DNA of 62,032 bases from Terrimesophilobacter sp044464485 (GCA_044464485.1 JBIQLG010000014.1:1-62032), one strand, 5' to 3'; shown: positions 1 through 8,326, counted from the stretch's first letter. The notes: generated from the sequence alone by a model not told the origin. Numbers and translations: made by a program.

Positions 1-680
1 GGCTGGTGCTCGAGAAGTGCGCCGGTTTCGTCGCGCGCCGTGAGGCTCGGGTTGTCGGCGAGGACCGTGCCGGTGCCGACGATGATCGCGCCGGCCACGG
101 CGCGCTGCTCGTGTACGTGGGTGCGTGCTGCCGTCCCCGTGATCCACTGGCTTGACCCGTCGGATGCTGCCGCCCTGCCGTCCAGACTGGACGCCCACTT
201 GAGGGTGACGTGAGGGCGCCCCAACCGCATCGCGGCGAGCCACGGATGCAGCAGGTCGGAAACTTCGGCCGCCAGCACGCCATCGATGACCTCTACCCCG
301 GCTTCGCGCAACCGCGCCGCCCCGTCTTTCGCCGCCGGGTTCGGGTCGTTGACCGCGTAGACCACCCGCGCAATCCCGGCGTCGATGAGCGCTTCGCTGC
401 ACGGACCGGTTCGGCCGTGATGGTTGCAGGGTTCCAGCGTGATGACCGCGGTCGCGCCGCGCGCTTCGCCGGCCGTCAGGTGGGAGAGGGCATCCACTTC
501 CGCGTGCGGGGTTCCGCGTCCGTGGTGCCAACCTTCGGAGAGAGTCGCGCCGTCGGGGGAGAGGATCACGCAACCGACCTGAGGGTTCGGATCGGCCGCA
601 GGTCCGCGCGCGGCGAGTTCGAGGGCGCGACGCATCGCATCCTCGATGGGTGGTGTGACCCGCTCGCGCTGCGTTTGCAT
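1..680 (-). CDS. ribD: Bifunctional riboflavin biosynthesis deaminase/reductase RibD (partial, C-terminus outside window)
   Basis: Minus-strand reading gives the N-terminal pyrimidine deaminase domain. It shows NPQVGCVIL, the zinc-site HAEVDAL, and EPCNHHGRTGPC with the two zinc-binding cysteines. The reductase domain begins with HVTLKWASSLDGR and runs off the left edge. RibD deaminates and then reduces the pyrimidine intermediate of riboflavin synthesis in the cytoplasm. The ATG at 680 is chosen; an in-frame ATG at 635 is possible but would trim the start. An FMN riboswitch lies immediately upstream (762-920), so FMN feedback control is expected. The other rib genes would lie to the left, outside the window. 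Confidence 0.93.
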   Translation of the reverse strand, partial: MQTQRERVTPPIEDAMRRALELAARGPAADPNPQVGCVILSPDGATLSEGWHHGRGTPHAEVDALSHLTAGEARGATAVITLEPCNHHGRTGPCSEALIDAGIARVVYAVNDPNPAAKDGAARLREAGVEVIDGVLAAEVSDLLHPWLAAMRLGRPHVTLKWASSLDGRAAASDGSSQWITGTAARTHVHEQRAVAGAIIVGTGTVLADNPSLTARDETGALLEHQ

Positions 681-761
681 CCGGTCCTCGTCTTCTCTCG
701 ACGAACTCCGGGAACGCTGGCGCAAAAGCCACCGCTGTGCACGCTGACGCGAACACCCGTG

Positions 762-920
762 CTTCCTTCCATCCGGACTGAGAACCAACACTGGTTCATA
801 ACCGTCGGTGCCGGAGTTTCACCGGCTCAACCGTTCCCAGCTTCAGCATTCTCAGCCTCAGTCGGTCGCGGGTCGCGGACTATCACCGCCGGTTCGGATT
901 TTCACCGACCCCGGAGCACG
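762..920 (-). promoter_or_regulatory. FMN riboswitch (RFN element) upstream of ribD
   Basis: The minus strand carries the hallmark RFN core blocks: GGGGTCGGTGAAAATCCGA, then ACCGGCGGTGATAGTCCGC, and near the 3' side CCGGTGAAACTCCGGC, ACCGACGGT and CAGTCCGGATGG. The spacing and order fit the six-stem FMN aptamer. It sits about 80 nt upstream of the ribD start on the same strand. FMN binding normally terminates transcription or blocks translation of rib genes. I could not tell from sequence alone which mechanism applies. The rest of the roughly 550-base gap 681-1230 holds only the repeat element at 1023-1118. Confidence 0.93.
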
Positions 921-1022
921 TACTTTTACAGTCTACTCGCCGTGCACGGGGCGTTGCAGCGTTGGCAAATGCCGCGCACACGACCGCTCGTGCCCCGGCA
1001 TCCGCCCGGGTCCCCTCCCGCT

Positions 1023-1118
1023 GTTCGCAACTCAGGCAATTTGTGCCCACGTCGATTCGTGGGGCCGTGATTGCGGGCCCCCGGGTGGCGGACTCCACTT
1101 TCTGCCTGAATTGCGAAC
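1023..1118. repeat. 96-bp inverted-repeat element, left of the AbiEi/DUF559 gene
   Basis: The left arm GTTCGCAACTCAGGCA (1023-1038) is the near-perfect inverse of the right arm TGCCTGAATTGCGAAC (1103-1118), with one mismatch. The interior contains a further hairpin, CCCACG/CGTGGG (about 1047-1064). The same arms bound a second element at 2154-2250, so the two elements bracket the gene between them. No transposase is present. It resembles a REP- or MITE-like palindromic element. Confidence 0.8.
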
Positions 1119-1230
1119 ATGACCGGGTCGATATCTTCCTGAGTTGTGCACAGCGGGTCGTCCCAAGCCACATTCCACAGATCCCTCACGAGCGGGCCAG
1201 GGGAAGAACATCGACGCCACACTCACTCGC

Positions 1231-2100
1231 ATGTCCATGTCGCACACCGACACCTCGCACGTCGCAACTCGGCAGCAACTGCTTCGCCGGGGGTACACGC
1301 CTCGAGGGTTAGCGTCAGCTGTCCACTCTGGGCGTCTCATCAGGGTGCGCAGAGGATATTACGCTGTACCCGAAGTCGAGCCGCAGATTGAGATGGCGGT
1401 ACGTGTCGGTGGCCTGATCACCTGTGTCTCGGCGGCCCGGCGTGCGGGAATCTGGGTAGTCGATGACCAGTTCCCGCACATCTACCTGCGCCACGAGGCA
1501 TCACGAATGCGGTCGCCACGGGACCGGTTCACCCGTCTCACACTCGCCAATCGGAACGGATGCGTGCTGCATTGGTTCCCTCTCGTCGACAAAACAGCGG
1601 TCACCATGGGCAGCGTCGGGCCGCTCAATGCGCTCGCCCACATCATCCGCTGCCAGCCAGAGAAATTGGCAATCGCCGCTCTCGATAGCGCGCTCTATCT
1701 CGGATTAGTAACCGAGCAGGATCTCAACGTTGTCTTTGCGGCGTTGCCGGCGAAGTACCGCCGATATCGAAACCGAGTGGATTCACGGGCCATGTCCGGC
1801 ATCGAAACGATAGTGCGCCTCATGATTTTAGATGCCGGACTGGGCTGCGAACTTCAGATATTTTTCCCCGGCATCGGAACAGTGGATCTCGTCGTAGAAG
1901 GATGCATCGTGATCGAAACAGATGGTCGCCTGGGGCACGCTGACGCTATGGGGACTGCCCGCGATTACGATCGGGATGCCGCACTCGCGGCACTTGGGTA
2001 CATCGTGCTGCGATTCAACTATTGGCAGGTCATGTATTCACCCGAAGTTGTGATGGACGCTGTTCGTGGCGCCTTGAATACAGCCCGAAACCACGCCTGA
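1231..2100 (+). CDS. AbiEi-antitoxin-like/DUF559 (Vsr-like nuclease fold) protein
   Basis: About 289 residues. The N-terminus has the winged-helix pattern of AbiEi-type proteins (TRQQLLRRGYTPRGLASAV, then GRLIRVRRGYYAVP). The middle resembles the AbiEi linker region. The C-terminus has a DUF559/Vsr-like PD-(D/E)xK pattern: GTVDLVVEGCIVIETDG, then RDYDRDAALAALGYIVLRF. Known relatives are solitary actinobacterial genes often annotated as type IV toxin-antitoxin AbiEi family or DUF559 proteins; their biological role is not settled. No AbiEii toxin gene is adjacent. The ATG at 1231 (or 1237) is preferred over an upstream in-frame ATG at 1144 because family similarity begins there. Matched palindromic elements lie 112 bp upstream and 53 bp downstream. 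Confidence 0.75.
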   Translation: MSMSHTDTSHVATRQQLLRRGYTPRGLASAVHSGRLIRVRRGYYAVPEVEPQIEMAVRVGGLITCVSAARRAGIWVVDDQFPHIYLRHEASRMRSPRDRFTRLTLANRNGCVLHWFPLVDKTAVTMGSVGPLNALAHIIRCQPEKLAIAALDSALYLGLVTEQDLNVVFAALPAKYRRYRNRVDSRAMSGIETIVRLMILDAGLGCELQIFFPGIGTVDLVVEGCIVIETDGRLGHADAMGTARDYDRDAALAALGYIVLRFNYWQVMYSPEVVMDAVRGALNTARNHA

Positions 2101-2153
2101 CCGGCTCCGAAGGGCGCCCCGGCACGTTCCTGACGCATTCCACCCATCGTGCA

Positions 2154-2250
2154 GTTCGCAATTCAGGCAGAACCGGGCAACCTCGCCCAGGAGGACAGGT
2201 AAACAATGGGGACAGAACCGATGTTCGCGCATTTTGCCTGAATTGCGAAC
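2154..2250. repeat. 97-bp inverted-repeat element, right of the AbiEi/DUF559 gene
   Basis: The left arm GTTCGCAATTCAGGCA (2154-2169) is the exact inverse of the right arm TGCCTGAATTGCGAAC (2235-2250). The arms match those of 1023-1118 with a single change. The interiors differ, though a block resembling GTCGATTC appears in inverted orientation. Bases 2251-2338 are G-rich filler with no gene. Confidence 0.8.
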
Positions 2251-2338
2251 AACAATGCGCGGCGGGCGCTGGATGCGGCGCGGGCAGAGCGCGGCGGGGC
2301 AGGATGCGGCGGGGGCAGGGTGTGGGGAGGCGTCGGGG

Positions 2339-3094
2339 TCAGGCGGCGAGGTTGGCCAGAAGCGGGGGCAGGTCTGCGAGTGTGCGGATAACGTGCACGC
2401 CGGATGCGGCGGCTGCCGCCAGGTCGTCCGCCGTCGCGGTGCCCGCGCGGTCGAGCCAGACACCGGTGAGGCCGGCGTCGGCGGCGCCGATGGCATCGGT
2501 GTACAGCCGGTCCCCGATATACGCGGCGGCAGCGTGCGACACATTGAATTGGTCGCACGCGTACTGAAAGATTCCGGCATCCGGCTTCGCGAAATCGAGG
2601 CCCCCTGAGGCGATCGTGTGCTCGATGTACCGGTCGAGCCCGACTGCGGCAATCTTCGGTGCCTGAAACTCGAGTTCGCCGTTCGTGATGATTCCGAATC
2701 GCACCGCCGGTATTTCGCGGCGCAATTCGTCAAGGCAGGGGAGGGCATCGCAGTGCAGCGCCCATGCCTTTTCATACTCGAGGTAGTAGTTGCCGTACCC
2801 AGCGTCGGCGCCGGCGTCGTTCAGTTCCACACCGTGCGGCGCGACAAAGTCTCGAACCCGTGCCCGGCGATGCCCGAGGAAGTCGAGCTCGCCGGCAAGG
2901 TAGCGGTGGTAGTGAAGCTCTTCTAGCTCGTGCCAGCGCGTGATCTCCGCGTCGTCGTCCGCGTCGGCAAATGCGCCGCCGAGTCCGACGCGGTGGGCGG
3001 TAATTCCCAGCCCCACAGCTTCCGAGTGGGCCAACAGCGTGTCATCGAGGTCGAAGAGTACGAGCGAGATGCCGGTCGTTTCGCTGTCGCTCAT
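2339..3094 (-). CDS. HAD-superfamily hydrolase
   Basis: About 251 residues. All HAD motifs are visible: motif I FDLDDTLLAH near the N-terminus, motif II TNGE, motif III lysine in AKPDAGIF, and motif IV in YIGDRLYTDAIGA. A helical cap lies between motifs I and II. Such proteins are cytoplasmic phosphatases acting on small phosphorylated metabolites; the substrate cannot be told. The ATG at 3094 is chosen because it forms an ATGA overlap with the stop of the upstream acetyltransferase gene, which implies coupled translation. A longer in-frame start at 3124 would lie inside that gene. Confidence 0.85.
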   Translation of the reverse strand: MSDSETTGISLVLFDLDDTLLAHSEAVGLGITAHRVGLGGAFADADDDAEITRWHELEELHYHRYLAGELDFLGHRRARVRDFVAPHGVELNDAGADAGYGNYYLEYEKAWALHCDALPCLDELRREIPAVRFGIITNGELEFQAPKIAAVGLDRYIEHTIASGGLDFAKPDAGIFQYACDQFNVSHAAAAYIGDRLYTDAIGAADAGLTGVWLDRAGTATADDLAAAAASGVHVIRTLADLPPLLANLAA

Positions 3095-3666
3095 GATGCC
3101 GCCGGCACGGTGGAAGCCGGCCATCCGGGTTTCGGCGAGCGACTTTCGTCGGCGCGCAATTCCGCATGCCAGGAGGCAGGCGAGTCACCATCTCGGCCGG
3201 TGATGAGCGCTGGCCCGAGCCCCGTGTAACGGAACCCCACCTTCCGGGCAACCATTGCGGAAGCGATGTTTCCCTCGACAGCTTCCCAACGGACGATATC
3301 AGCCCACCGAGTAGCAAAAACCCAACCGATCGCCGCAGTCGCCGCGAATGGCATGGATCCGTTTCCGCGGTGTTCAGCACCGAGCCAGTAGCCGATCATC
3401 GAGTTCTCGGCACGCACCCCTACGACCCCGAGAAAGGCGCCGTCGTGACGCATCGCCCACGTGACTTCGTCGCCGCGAGTCCAGCCGCCAGGAACATACT
3501 CGTTGACAAAATACTCGGCGTGCTCCTGCCGATACGGCCACGGAAGTGTCATGAACCTCTCGAACAGCGGGTCCTGACAGTAACGGGTGATGAGCGGGAT
3601 GTCGTCGGACGTCGGCTGGTCGAGCACGAGCGCGCCGGCGTGGAGGGTGACTGGCTCCATTGTCAC
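3091..3666 (-). CDS. GNAT-family N-acetyltransferase (RimJ/RimL type)
   Basis: About 191 residues. The acetyl-CoA site motif is visible in YWLGAEHRGNG, followed by the helix and a C-terminal strand block (WEAVEGNIASAMVARKVGF) typical of RimJ/RimL-like transferases. These acetylate protein N-termini or small amines; the target is unknown here. The GTG at 3666 overlaps the trpS stop (GTGA); an ATG at 3660 is the alternative start. The gene sits in a trpS-GNAT-HAD operon on minus, all joined by overlaps. Confidence 0.83.
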   Translation of the reverse strand: MTMEPVTLHAGALVLDQPTSDDIPLITRYCQDPLFERFMTLPWPYRQEHAEYFVNEYVPGGWTRGDEVTWAMRHDGAFLGVVGVRAENSMIGYWLGAEHRGNGSMPFAATAAIGWVFATRWADIVRWEAVEGNIASAMVARKVGFRYTGLGPALITGRDGDSPASWHAELRADESRSPKPGWPASTVPAAS

Positions 3667-4670
3667 CGCCGCGGCAGCAGACCGATCCGGTCGTAGACCT
3701 TCGCGAGCGTCACGTCGGCAATCGAGGCGGCGCGTTCCGCGTTTCCGGAGAGCATGCGGTCGAGTTCGGCGGGGTCATCGAGTAACTCGAGCGTGCGCGC
3801 ACGAACGGGCGCGAACGTCTCAACGACGACATCGGCGAGATCCTTCTTGAGGTCCCCGTAACCGCGCCCCGCGTATTCATCTTCGAGCGCGGCGATTGTC
3901 TTCCCCGCAAGCACCGAGTAAATCGTGAGCAGGTTCGCGACGCCGGGCTTCTCATCACGGTCGAAACGGATCTCTCGGCCCGCATCCGTCACGGCAGACT
4001 TGATCTTCTTCGCCGTCACGGAGGGCTCATCCATCATCCACACGACGCCGGCGTCGCTCGACGCCGTTTTGCTCATCTTCGTCTCCGGGGACTGCAGGTC
4101 GTAGATGCGCGCGGTTTCCTTGAGGATGATCGCCTCGGGCATTGTCAGCGTTTCGCCGTATCGAGAGTTGAACCGTCCGACCAGGTCGCGGGTGAGCTCG
4201 ACGTGCTGCCGCTGGTCGTCTCCCACCGGCACGGCCACGGCATCGTAGAGAACGATGTCGGCCGCCATCAGCATGGGGTACGCGAAGAGGCCGACCGTGG
4301 TTTTGTCTGCGCCGAGTTTGGTGGACTTGTCCTTGAACTGCGTCATCCGACTCGCCTCGCCGAAACCGGTGAGCGTGTTGAGCACCCATGCGAGTTCCGC
4401 GTGTGCGGGCACGTGCGACTGCACGAACAAAGTGGAGGCCTCCGGGTCGATGCCGGCCGCGATGTACTGCGCGCCCGTGCGTCGCGTGTTCGCCCGCAAC
4501 TCTGCCGGATCCTTCCGCTCGACCAGGGCGTGCAGGTCGACGATGCAATACACGGCGTCGTAGGTGGTCTGCAGTTCCTTCCACTGCATGAGGGCTCCGA
4601 TGTAGTTGCCGATGTGGAGACTGTCGGCGGAAGGTTGCATGCCAGAGAACAGGCGGGGTTTCTGCGTCAT
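3663..4670 (-). CDS. trpS: Tryptophan--tRNA ligase
   Basis: 335 residues, the normal length for bacterial TrpS. It has the class I synthetase HIGH-like motif (SADSLHIGNYIGA) near the N-terminus and the KMSKT loop (ETKMSKTASS) in the second half. The Rossmann-fold tryptophan pocket region MLMAADIVLYDAVAVPVG is also present. It charges tRNA-Trp in the cytoplasm. It is the first gene of a minus-strand operon with the GNAT and HAD genes. An 87-base gap separates it from the exonuclease III gene upstream, and that gap holds a structured repeat element (4717-4747). Confidence 0.97.
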   Translation of the reverse strand: MTQKPRLFSGMQPSADSLHIGNYIGALMQWKELQTTYDAVYCIVDLHALVERKDPAELRANTRRTGAQYIAAGIDPEASTLFVQSHVPAHAELAWVLNTLTGFGEASRMTQFKDKSTKLGADKTTVGLFAYPMLMAADIVLYDAVAVPVGDDQRQHVELTRDLVGRFNSRYGETLTMPEAIILKETARIYDLQSPETKMSKTASSDAGVVWMMDEPSVTAKKIKSAVTDAGREIRFDRDEKPGVANLLTIYSVLAGKTIAALEDEYAGRGYGDLKKDLADVVVETFAPVRARTLELLDDPAELDRMLSGNAERAASIADVTLAKVYDRIGLLPRR

Positions 4671-4716
4671 GAAATTATTCTTTCAGGTGTGGGGAGCGAC
4701 GTGGTTCGGTGATGTT

Positions 4717-4747
4717 CCCTTCGAGACGGCCTTCGGCCTCCTCAGGG
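4717..4747 (-). repeat. Structured intergenic element, copy 1 (CCCTGAG / CTCGAAGGG family)
   Basis: On the minus strand it reads CCCTGAGGAG, an inner hairpin GGCC-GAA-GGCC, then CGTCTCGAAGGG. The flanks are shared with elements at 42556-42590 and 61839-61873, while the inner stem differs in sequence but remains paired. It lies between xthA and trpS. Confidence 0.75.
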
Positions 4748-4757
4748 CACGGCGAGG

Positions 4758-5603
4758 TCAGATGTTGTAGTCGACGACGACGGGAGCGTGGTCGGACCAT
4801 CGCTCATCCCACGCTCTGGCTCGGTCGATCGCGTAGTCTCCGACAGTCGCGGCGAGCCTCGGTGTTGCCATGTGGTAGTCGATGCGCCATCCCGTGTCGT
4901 TGTCGAACGCTTGTCCGCGCTGCGACCACCATGTATATGGTCCGTCGACCTCGCCTGCCCACGTTCGGCCGACATCCACCCAACCAAGCCCGGTCGCCTC
5001 CGTGCCATCTGCACAGGTCACGCGTTCGCCGAGCGGCGTGAAGAACCGGTCGAAGTACGCGCGCTCCTCGGGCAGGAATCCGGCATTCTTGCGGTTGCCT
5101 TTCCAATTGCGGATGTCCAGCTCGCGGTGCCCCACGTTCAGGTCGCCGACCACGAGCGCGAGTTCGCTGTGCTCAGCGAGCCGAGGGAGGCGCTCGAGCA
5201 TGGCCTCCAGGAATTTGTACTTTTCCACCTGCTTGGGTGTTCCGACCTCACCGGAATGCACGTACGTACTCACGACGGTGACAACGTGGCCGCCCACCTC
5301 GTAGTCTGCTTCAAGCCACCGGCCGGCGCTGTCAAAATCGTCGGCACCGAGCTCAACGCGGTGAATCGAGGCGGCGCGTCGGCTGGCAAGCGCGACACCC
5401 GCCCTGCCCTTCGCGGTCGCCGCGTCATGAAGGATGTCCCACTCGCTTCCGAGGAGATTCTCAATGTCTTCGGTGGAGGCGCGCACTTCCTGCATGGCAA
5501 GAATGTCGATGCTGCGAGAGTCCAGCCACTCGCCCATGCCTTTGCGAAACGCGGCACGGATGCCGTTGACGTTGACCGAGGCAATGCGCAGTGGTGTGGA
5601 CAC
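4758..5603 (-). CDS. xthA: Exodeoxyribonuclease III / AP endonuclease
   Basis: 281 residues of the endonuclease/exonuclease/phosphatase fold. Visible active-site blocks: N-terminal SVNVNGIRAA, metal-binding glutamate in DILAMQEVRA, GDLNVGHRELDIRNWKGN with the catalytic Asp/Asn pair, GWVDVGRTWAG, and the terminal SDHAPVVVDY histidine motif. It cleaves DNA 5' of abasic sites and degrades 3' ends during base-excision repair. The ATG at 5603 is the natural N-terminus, since the fold starts within five residues. It lies 19 bases downstream of the YihY gene on the same strand. Confidence 0.95.
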   Translation of the reverse strand: MSTPLRIASVNVNGIRAAFRKGMGEWLDSRSIDILAMQEVRASTEDIENLLGSEWDILHDAATAKGRAGVALASRRAASIHRVELGADDFDSAGRWLEADYEVGGHVVTVVSTYVHSGEVGTPKQVEKYKFLEAMLERLPRLAEHSELALVVGDLNVGHRELDIRNWKGNRKNAGFLPEERAYFDRFFTPLGERVTCADGTEATGLGWVDVGRTWAGEVDGPYTWWSQRGQAFDNDTGWRIDYHMATPRLAATVGDYAIDRARAWDERWSDHAPVVVDYNI

Positions 5604-5622
5604 CCGGCCAGTTTACCGGCGG

Positions 5623-6654
5623 TCACTGACGGTGGCGTTGCCGTCTCTGCCGCAGTCTGCCGAGCAACCGGGCCCACCAGCCACGTTGAGCTGCCGCCGC
5701 CGCCGCACGTTCCGCCTCCAGTCTCTCCCGCTCGAGGCGCTCCTGTTCTCGACGTTCGGCCGCGATCTTCGGGTCCGCGGCCAGACCGGCATCCGCCATC
5801 CCGACAGCAATCCAGCTTGCCCCCAACAGGATGACGACGCAGATGAGGTTGAACCAGATGAGCAACCCGATGATGAGTGCAAAACTGGCCAGCAGCGGGT
5901 TGCGCCCTGCGCCGCCCAGCAAGAGTCCGCCAAGGACTTTCAATATTCCCAGTGCTGTAGCTCCGAGAAGTGCGCCGACGATGAGGCGTCGGAACGGTAT
6001 CTTCAGTCCGGACAGTGTTCGGTACAGTGCGGAGAGCACCACCGTGTCCAGAATCAGCATGAGCAGGAGGCCCACCACCCGCCCGACGGACGTTGCCACG
6101 GCGGAACTGCCACTGAGTCCAAGCCATCCGAGTGTGGCGTCCAGTGCCTGCGTGCTCAGCACGGAGAGTCCGGATGACACGATCAGCGCAATGCCGAACG
6201 CGATCATGAGCCCGATGTCTTTGAGTTTGAGAAGGATGAAATTCATCCGTTCGCCCGGCAGGTCGAACAGGGCTCGCACAGCATCGCGAGCTGACGACAA
6301 CCAGCCGACGGCGGTGAACAGCAAACCGACAGCGGCTACGGCCCCCGTCCACCCGAGGATCTCCACCTGCATCAGTTGAGCGGGATCAATCACGCCCTTG
6401 ACGCCGTCCCACGTGAGAAGGCCAGGTACCGAGAGCGACAGGGTCGTGAAGAACGCTTCGCTGAGCTGCGGATTGTTGCGCAGGATCAGACCGGCAGTGG
6501 CAAAGCCGACCCAAATCGCCGCGAATACGGCAAAAATGGATTGGAAAGACAGGCCAGCCGCGAGCAGGAACCCTCGATAGCTGGAGAAATGCAGGAACAC
6601 TCTGACCGGACGCAGAGCGCTCACCCAGCTGATGGCCTTCTTGATGCGCTCCAT
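5623..6654 (-). CDS. YihY/BrkB-family inner-membrane protein
   Basis: About 343 residues with roughly six membrane helices. The amphipathic N-terminus and the first helix (GFLLAAGLSFQSIFAVFAA) resemble the YihY/BrkB family. Later helices include AVAAVGLLFTAVGWL, VGRVVGLLLMLILDTVVL and FALIIGLLIWFNLICVVIL. The C-terminal tail is charged and arginine/glutamate-rich (cytoplasmic). The family was once annotated as ribonuclease BN in error; a transport role has been proposed. The ATG at 6654 is preferred to the GTG at 6657. It runs opposite to the sigma-factor gene, with a palindromic operator between them. Confidence 0.88.
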   Translation of the reverse strand: MERIKKAISWVSALRPVRVFLHFSSYRGFLLAAGLSFQSIFAVFAAIWVGFATAGLILRNNPQLSEAFFTTLSLSVPGLLTWDGVKGVIDPAQLMQVEILGWTGAVAAVGLLFTAVGWLSSARDAVRALFDLPGERMNFILLKLKDIGLMIAFGIALIVSSGLSVLSTQALDATLGWLGLSGSSAVATSVGRVVGLLLMLILDTVVLSALYRTLSGLKIPFRRLIVGALLGATALGILKVLGGLLLGGAGRNPLLASFALIIGLLIWFNLICVVILLGASWIAVGMADAGLAADPKIAAERREQERLERERLEAERAAAAAAQRGWWARLLGRLRQRRQRHRQ

Positions 6655-6693
6655 CACTTCAGCTTAGGCATGTGTTCGCGCGATTGACTGAGA

Positions 6694-6709
6694 TAGACCG
6701 CTCGGTCTA
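6694..6709. promoter_or_regulatory. 16-bp perfect palindrome, probable TetR-family operator/promoter
   Basis: TAGACCGCTCGGTCTA is a perfect palindrome of the size and style used by TetR-family repressors. A TTGACT hexamer at 6684-6689 lies 17 bases before CTAGCA at 6707-6712, so the palindrome would sit between -35 and -10 of a plus-strand promoter serving the sigma gene. It could also control the divergent YihY gene. No TetR gene is in the window. Confidence 0.55.
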
Positions 6710-6793
6710 GCAATTGGCCCGGTTTCGCGGAATACTGGTATCACGGGCACCGTTCATTGCGATGAATGTGACGAAACGCATACGGGGGTGCGC

Positions 6794-8326
6794 ATGAGTT
6801 CTCAGGTGTTAGTCGAAATTGACGTTTCCGATCAGGCGCTGATTCAGCGAGCCCGTGACGGTGATCGCACGGCATTTGCCGAGCTGTGGGTGCGCCATGC
6901 TTCCGCTGGCATGACGGCGGCACGGTGCATGTCGACGCGACTGGATGCGGATGATCTCGTTGCAGAGGCCTTCACGCGCATCTATCAATTGGTGCTGCAG
7001 GGCGGCGGGCCAACCGGCGCATTCCGGCCGTACCTGTACACAACCATTCGGAATCTGGCGCGGCGCTGGGGCAGCCGTTCGCGCGACGTCCAGCTCGACG
7101 ACATGGGTGACGTCGAGGATGATCGCATTCCCGACGACCTGTCAACGCTCGCACTCGACGAACAACTGACGGCATCCGCGTTCCAGTCACTGCCCGAACG
7201 CTGGCAGTCTGTGCTCTGGTACACCGAGGTGGAGGGCATGACTCCTCAGCAGGCCGCACCGCACCTCGGTTTGAGCGCCAACGGCGTGTCTGCACTGGCG
7301 TATCGGGCGCGGGAAGGTCTTCGGACTGCCTGGCTTCAGGCACACGTCTCGAGGTCCGCGTCCGGTCCGGAGTGCCGCTGGGTCATGAGTCGTGTGGGTG
7401 AAAATGCCCGCCATTCGTTGACGAAGCGAGAAAAGAAGCGCATGGATGAACACCTTCGCGGGTGCGATTCCTGTCACAGCGTCTCAACGGAAGTCGATGA
7501 GGTCGGGTCGAGCCTTGCCGTGGTGATGCTGCCTCTGCTGGTGGGCGCGACGGCCGGCGGGTCGCTTCTCGCCACATTTGGCGGTGCGGGTTCGGCTACG
7601 GCCGCAACGCTCGCGGCGTCGAATGCAGCAGGAATGGCACCGGCGATACCTTCCGCGTTTCTTCCTGCCGGAGGTCTGGCAACGAGCGGTGCGGCCGGCG
7701 CGAGCGCGGCGGCCGTTGCCAGCGCCGCGGGCGTTTCCGCCGTGGGTGCCGCGACGGGACTGTCGGGCGGCGCTTCAGTTGTCGTGGCCAGTTTGGTTGC
7801 GGCCGCGGTGCTCGGTACTGGCGTGGTCATCGCGCTCCCGCCGGTGGAGAATTCGGCGCCCGTCGCGATAGTTCAATCGATTGCGCCGACGGATGCGGAT
7901 GCTGCGGGAGGTTCGGCCGACGCGAACGCGGCAACGGGGAAGGACGCCTCAGCGGACGGAACTCCCGATTCCGCGGTCAAGGGTGTGGTGGATGGCGTGA
8001 CGGACGTCGTGAAGGGTGTGCTGCCGGTTGGCCCGGTGCCAGAGCACAGTGCGCCAGATGGTGTCGCGGGCGCGCTGATCGATCTTGACCTGAATGGCAA
8101 GGGCATGCCGGGCGCGACCGTCTCGGCGCAGGTCGCCGGGCAGGTTTACACGACGGTCGTGGCGAAGAACGGCACCTGGGCGCTCAGAATCACGGCGCTT
8201 CCCGAGGGCGTCGGTCCCCTCCGTCTGTCACAGCGGTTGACGGTTCTGGGAATCCCCGTACCGATCGATGTTCCGCTGACACTGCTGTCCGACGCTCTCG
8301 GAGTCACTGTCGAACTTCTCAATTGA
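6794..8326 (+). CDS. ECF-type sigma factor fused to zinc-finger anti-sigma, membrane and extracellular domains
   Basis: About 510 residues. Residues ~10-85 form sigma region 2 (LIQRARDGDRTAFAELW, then DADDLVAEAFTRIYQLV). Residues ~120-180 form region 4 with the helix-turn-helix (LPERWQSVLWYTEVEGMTP, APHLGLSANGVSALAYRAR). Next is a zf-HC2-like segment with histidine then CDSC. A hydrophobic alanine/glycine-rich stretch around residues 235-350 includes likely membrane spans (SLAVVMLPLLVGATAGG; VVVASLVAAAVLGTGVVIA). An acidic alanine-rich linker and an Ig-like terminal domain (GKGMPGATVSAQVAG) follow. Sigma and its own membrane-anchored inhibitor thus appear as one chain. Such fusions are known among actinobacterial ECF groups. 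The ATG at 6794 follows a GGGGG ribosome site; a GTG at 6788 is possible. Confidence 0.85.
   Translation: MSSQVLVEIDVSDQALIQRARDGDRTAFAELWVRHASAGMTAARCMSTRLDADDLVAEAFTRIYQLVLQGGGPTGAFRPYLYTTIRNLARRWGSRSRDVQLDDMGDVEDDRIPDDLSTLALDEQLTASAFQSLPERWQSVLWYTEVEGMTPQQAAPHLGLSANGVSALAYRAREGLRTAWLQAHVSRSASGPECRWVMSRVGENARHSLTKREKKRMDEHLRGCDSCHSVSTEVDEVGSSLAVVMLPLLVGATAGGSLLATFGGAGSATAATLAASNAAGMAPAIPSAFLPAGGLATSGAAGASAAAVASAAGVSAVGAATGLSGGASVVVASLVAAAVLGTGVVIALPPVENSAPVAIVQSIAPTDADAAGGSADANAATGKDASADGTPDSAVKGVVDGVTDVVKGVLPVGPVPEHSAPDGVAGALIDLDLNGKGMPGATVSAQVAGQVYTTVVAKNGTWALRITALPEGVGPLRLSQRLTVLGIPVPIDVPLTLLSDALGVTVELLN

Noticed and set aside
1231..2100. Complete type IV AbiE toxin-antitoxin system
   Set aside because: No AbiEii nucleotidyltransferase toxin gene is adjacent here or at 56372-57358; the genes stand alone.
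1023..2250. Integron gene cassette with attC sites
   Set aside because: attC ends have the opposite arm polarity (AAC inside-left, GTT inside-right), and no integrase is present.
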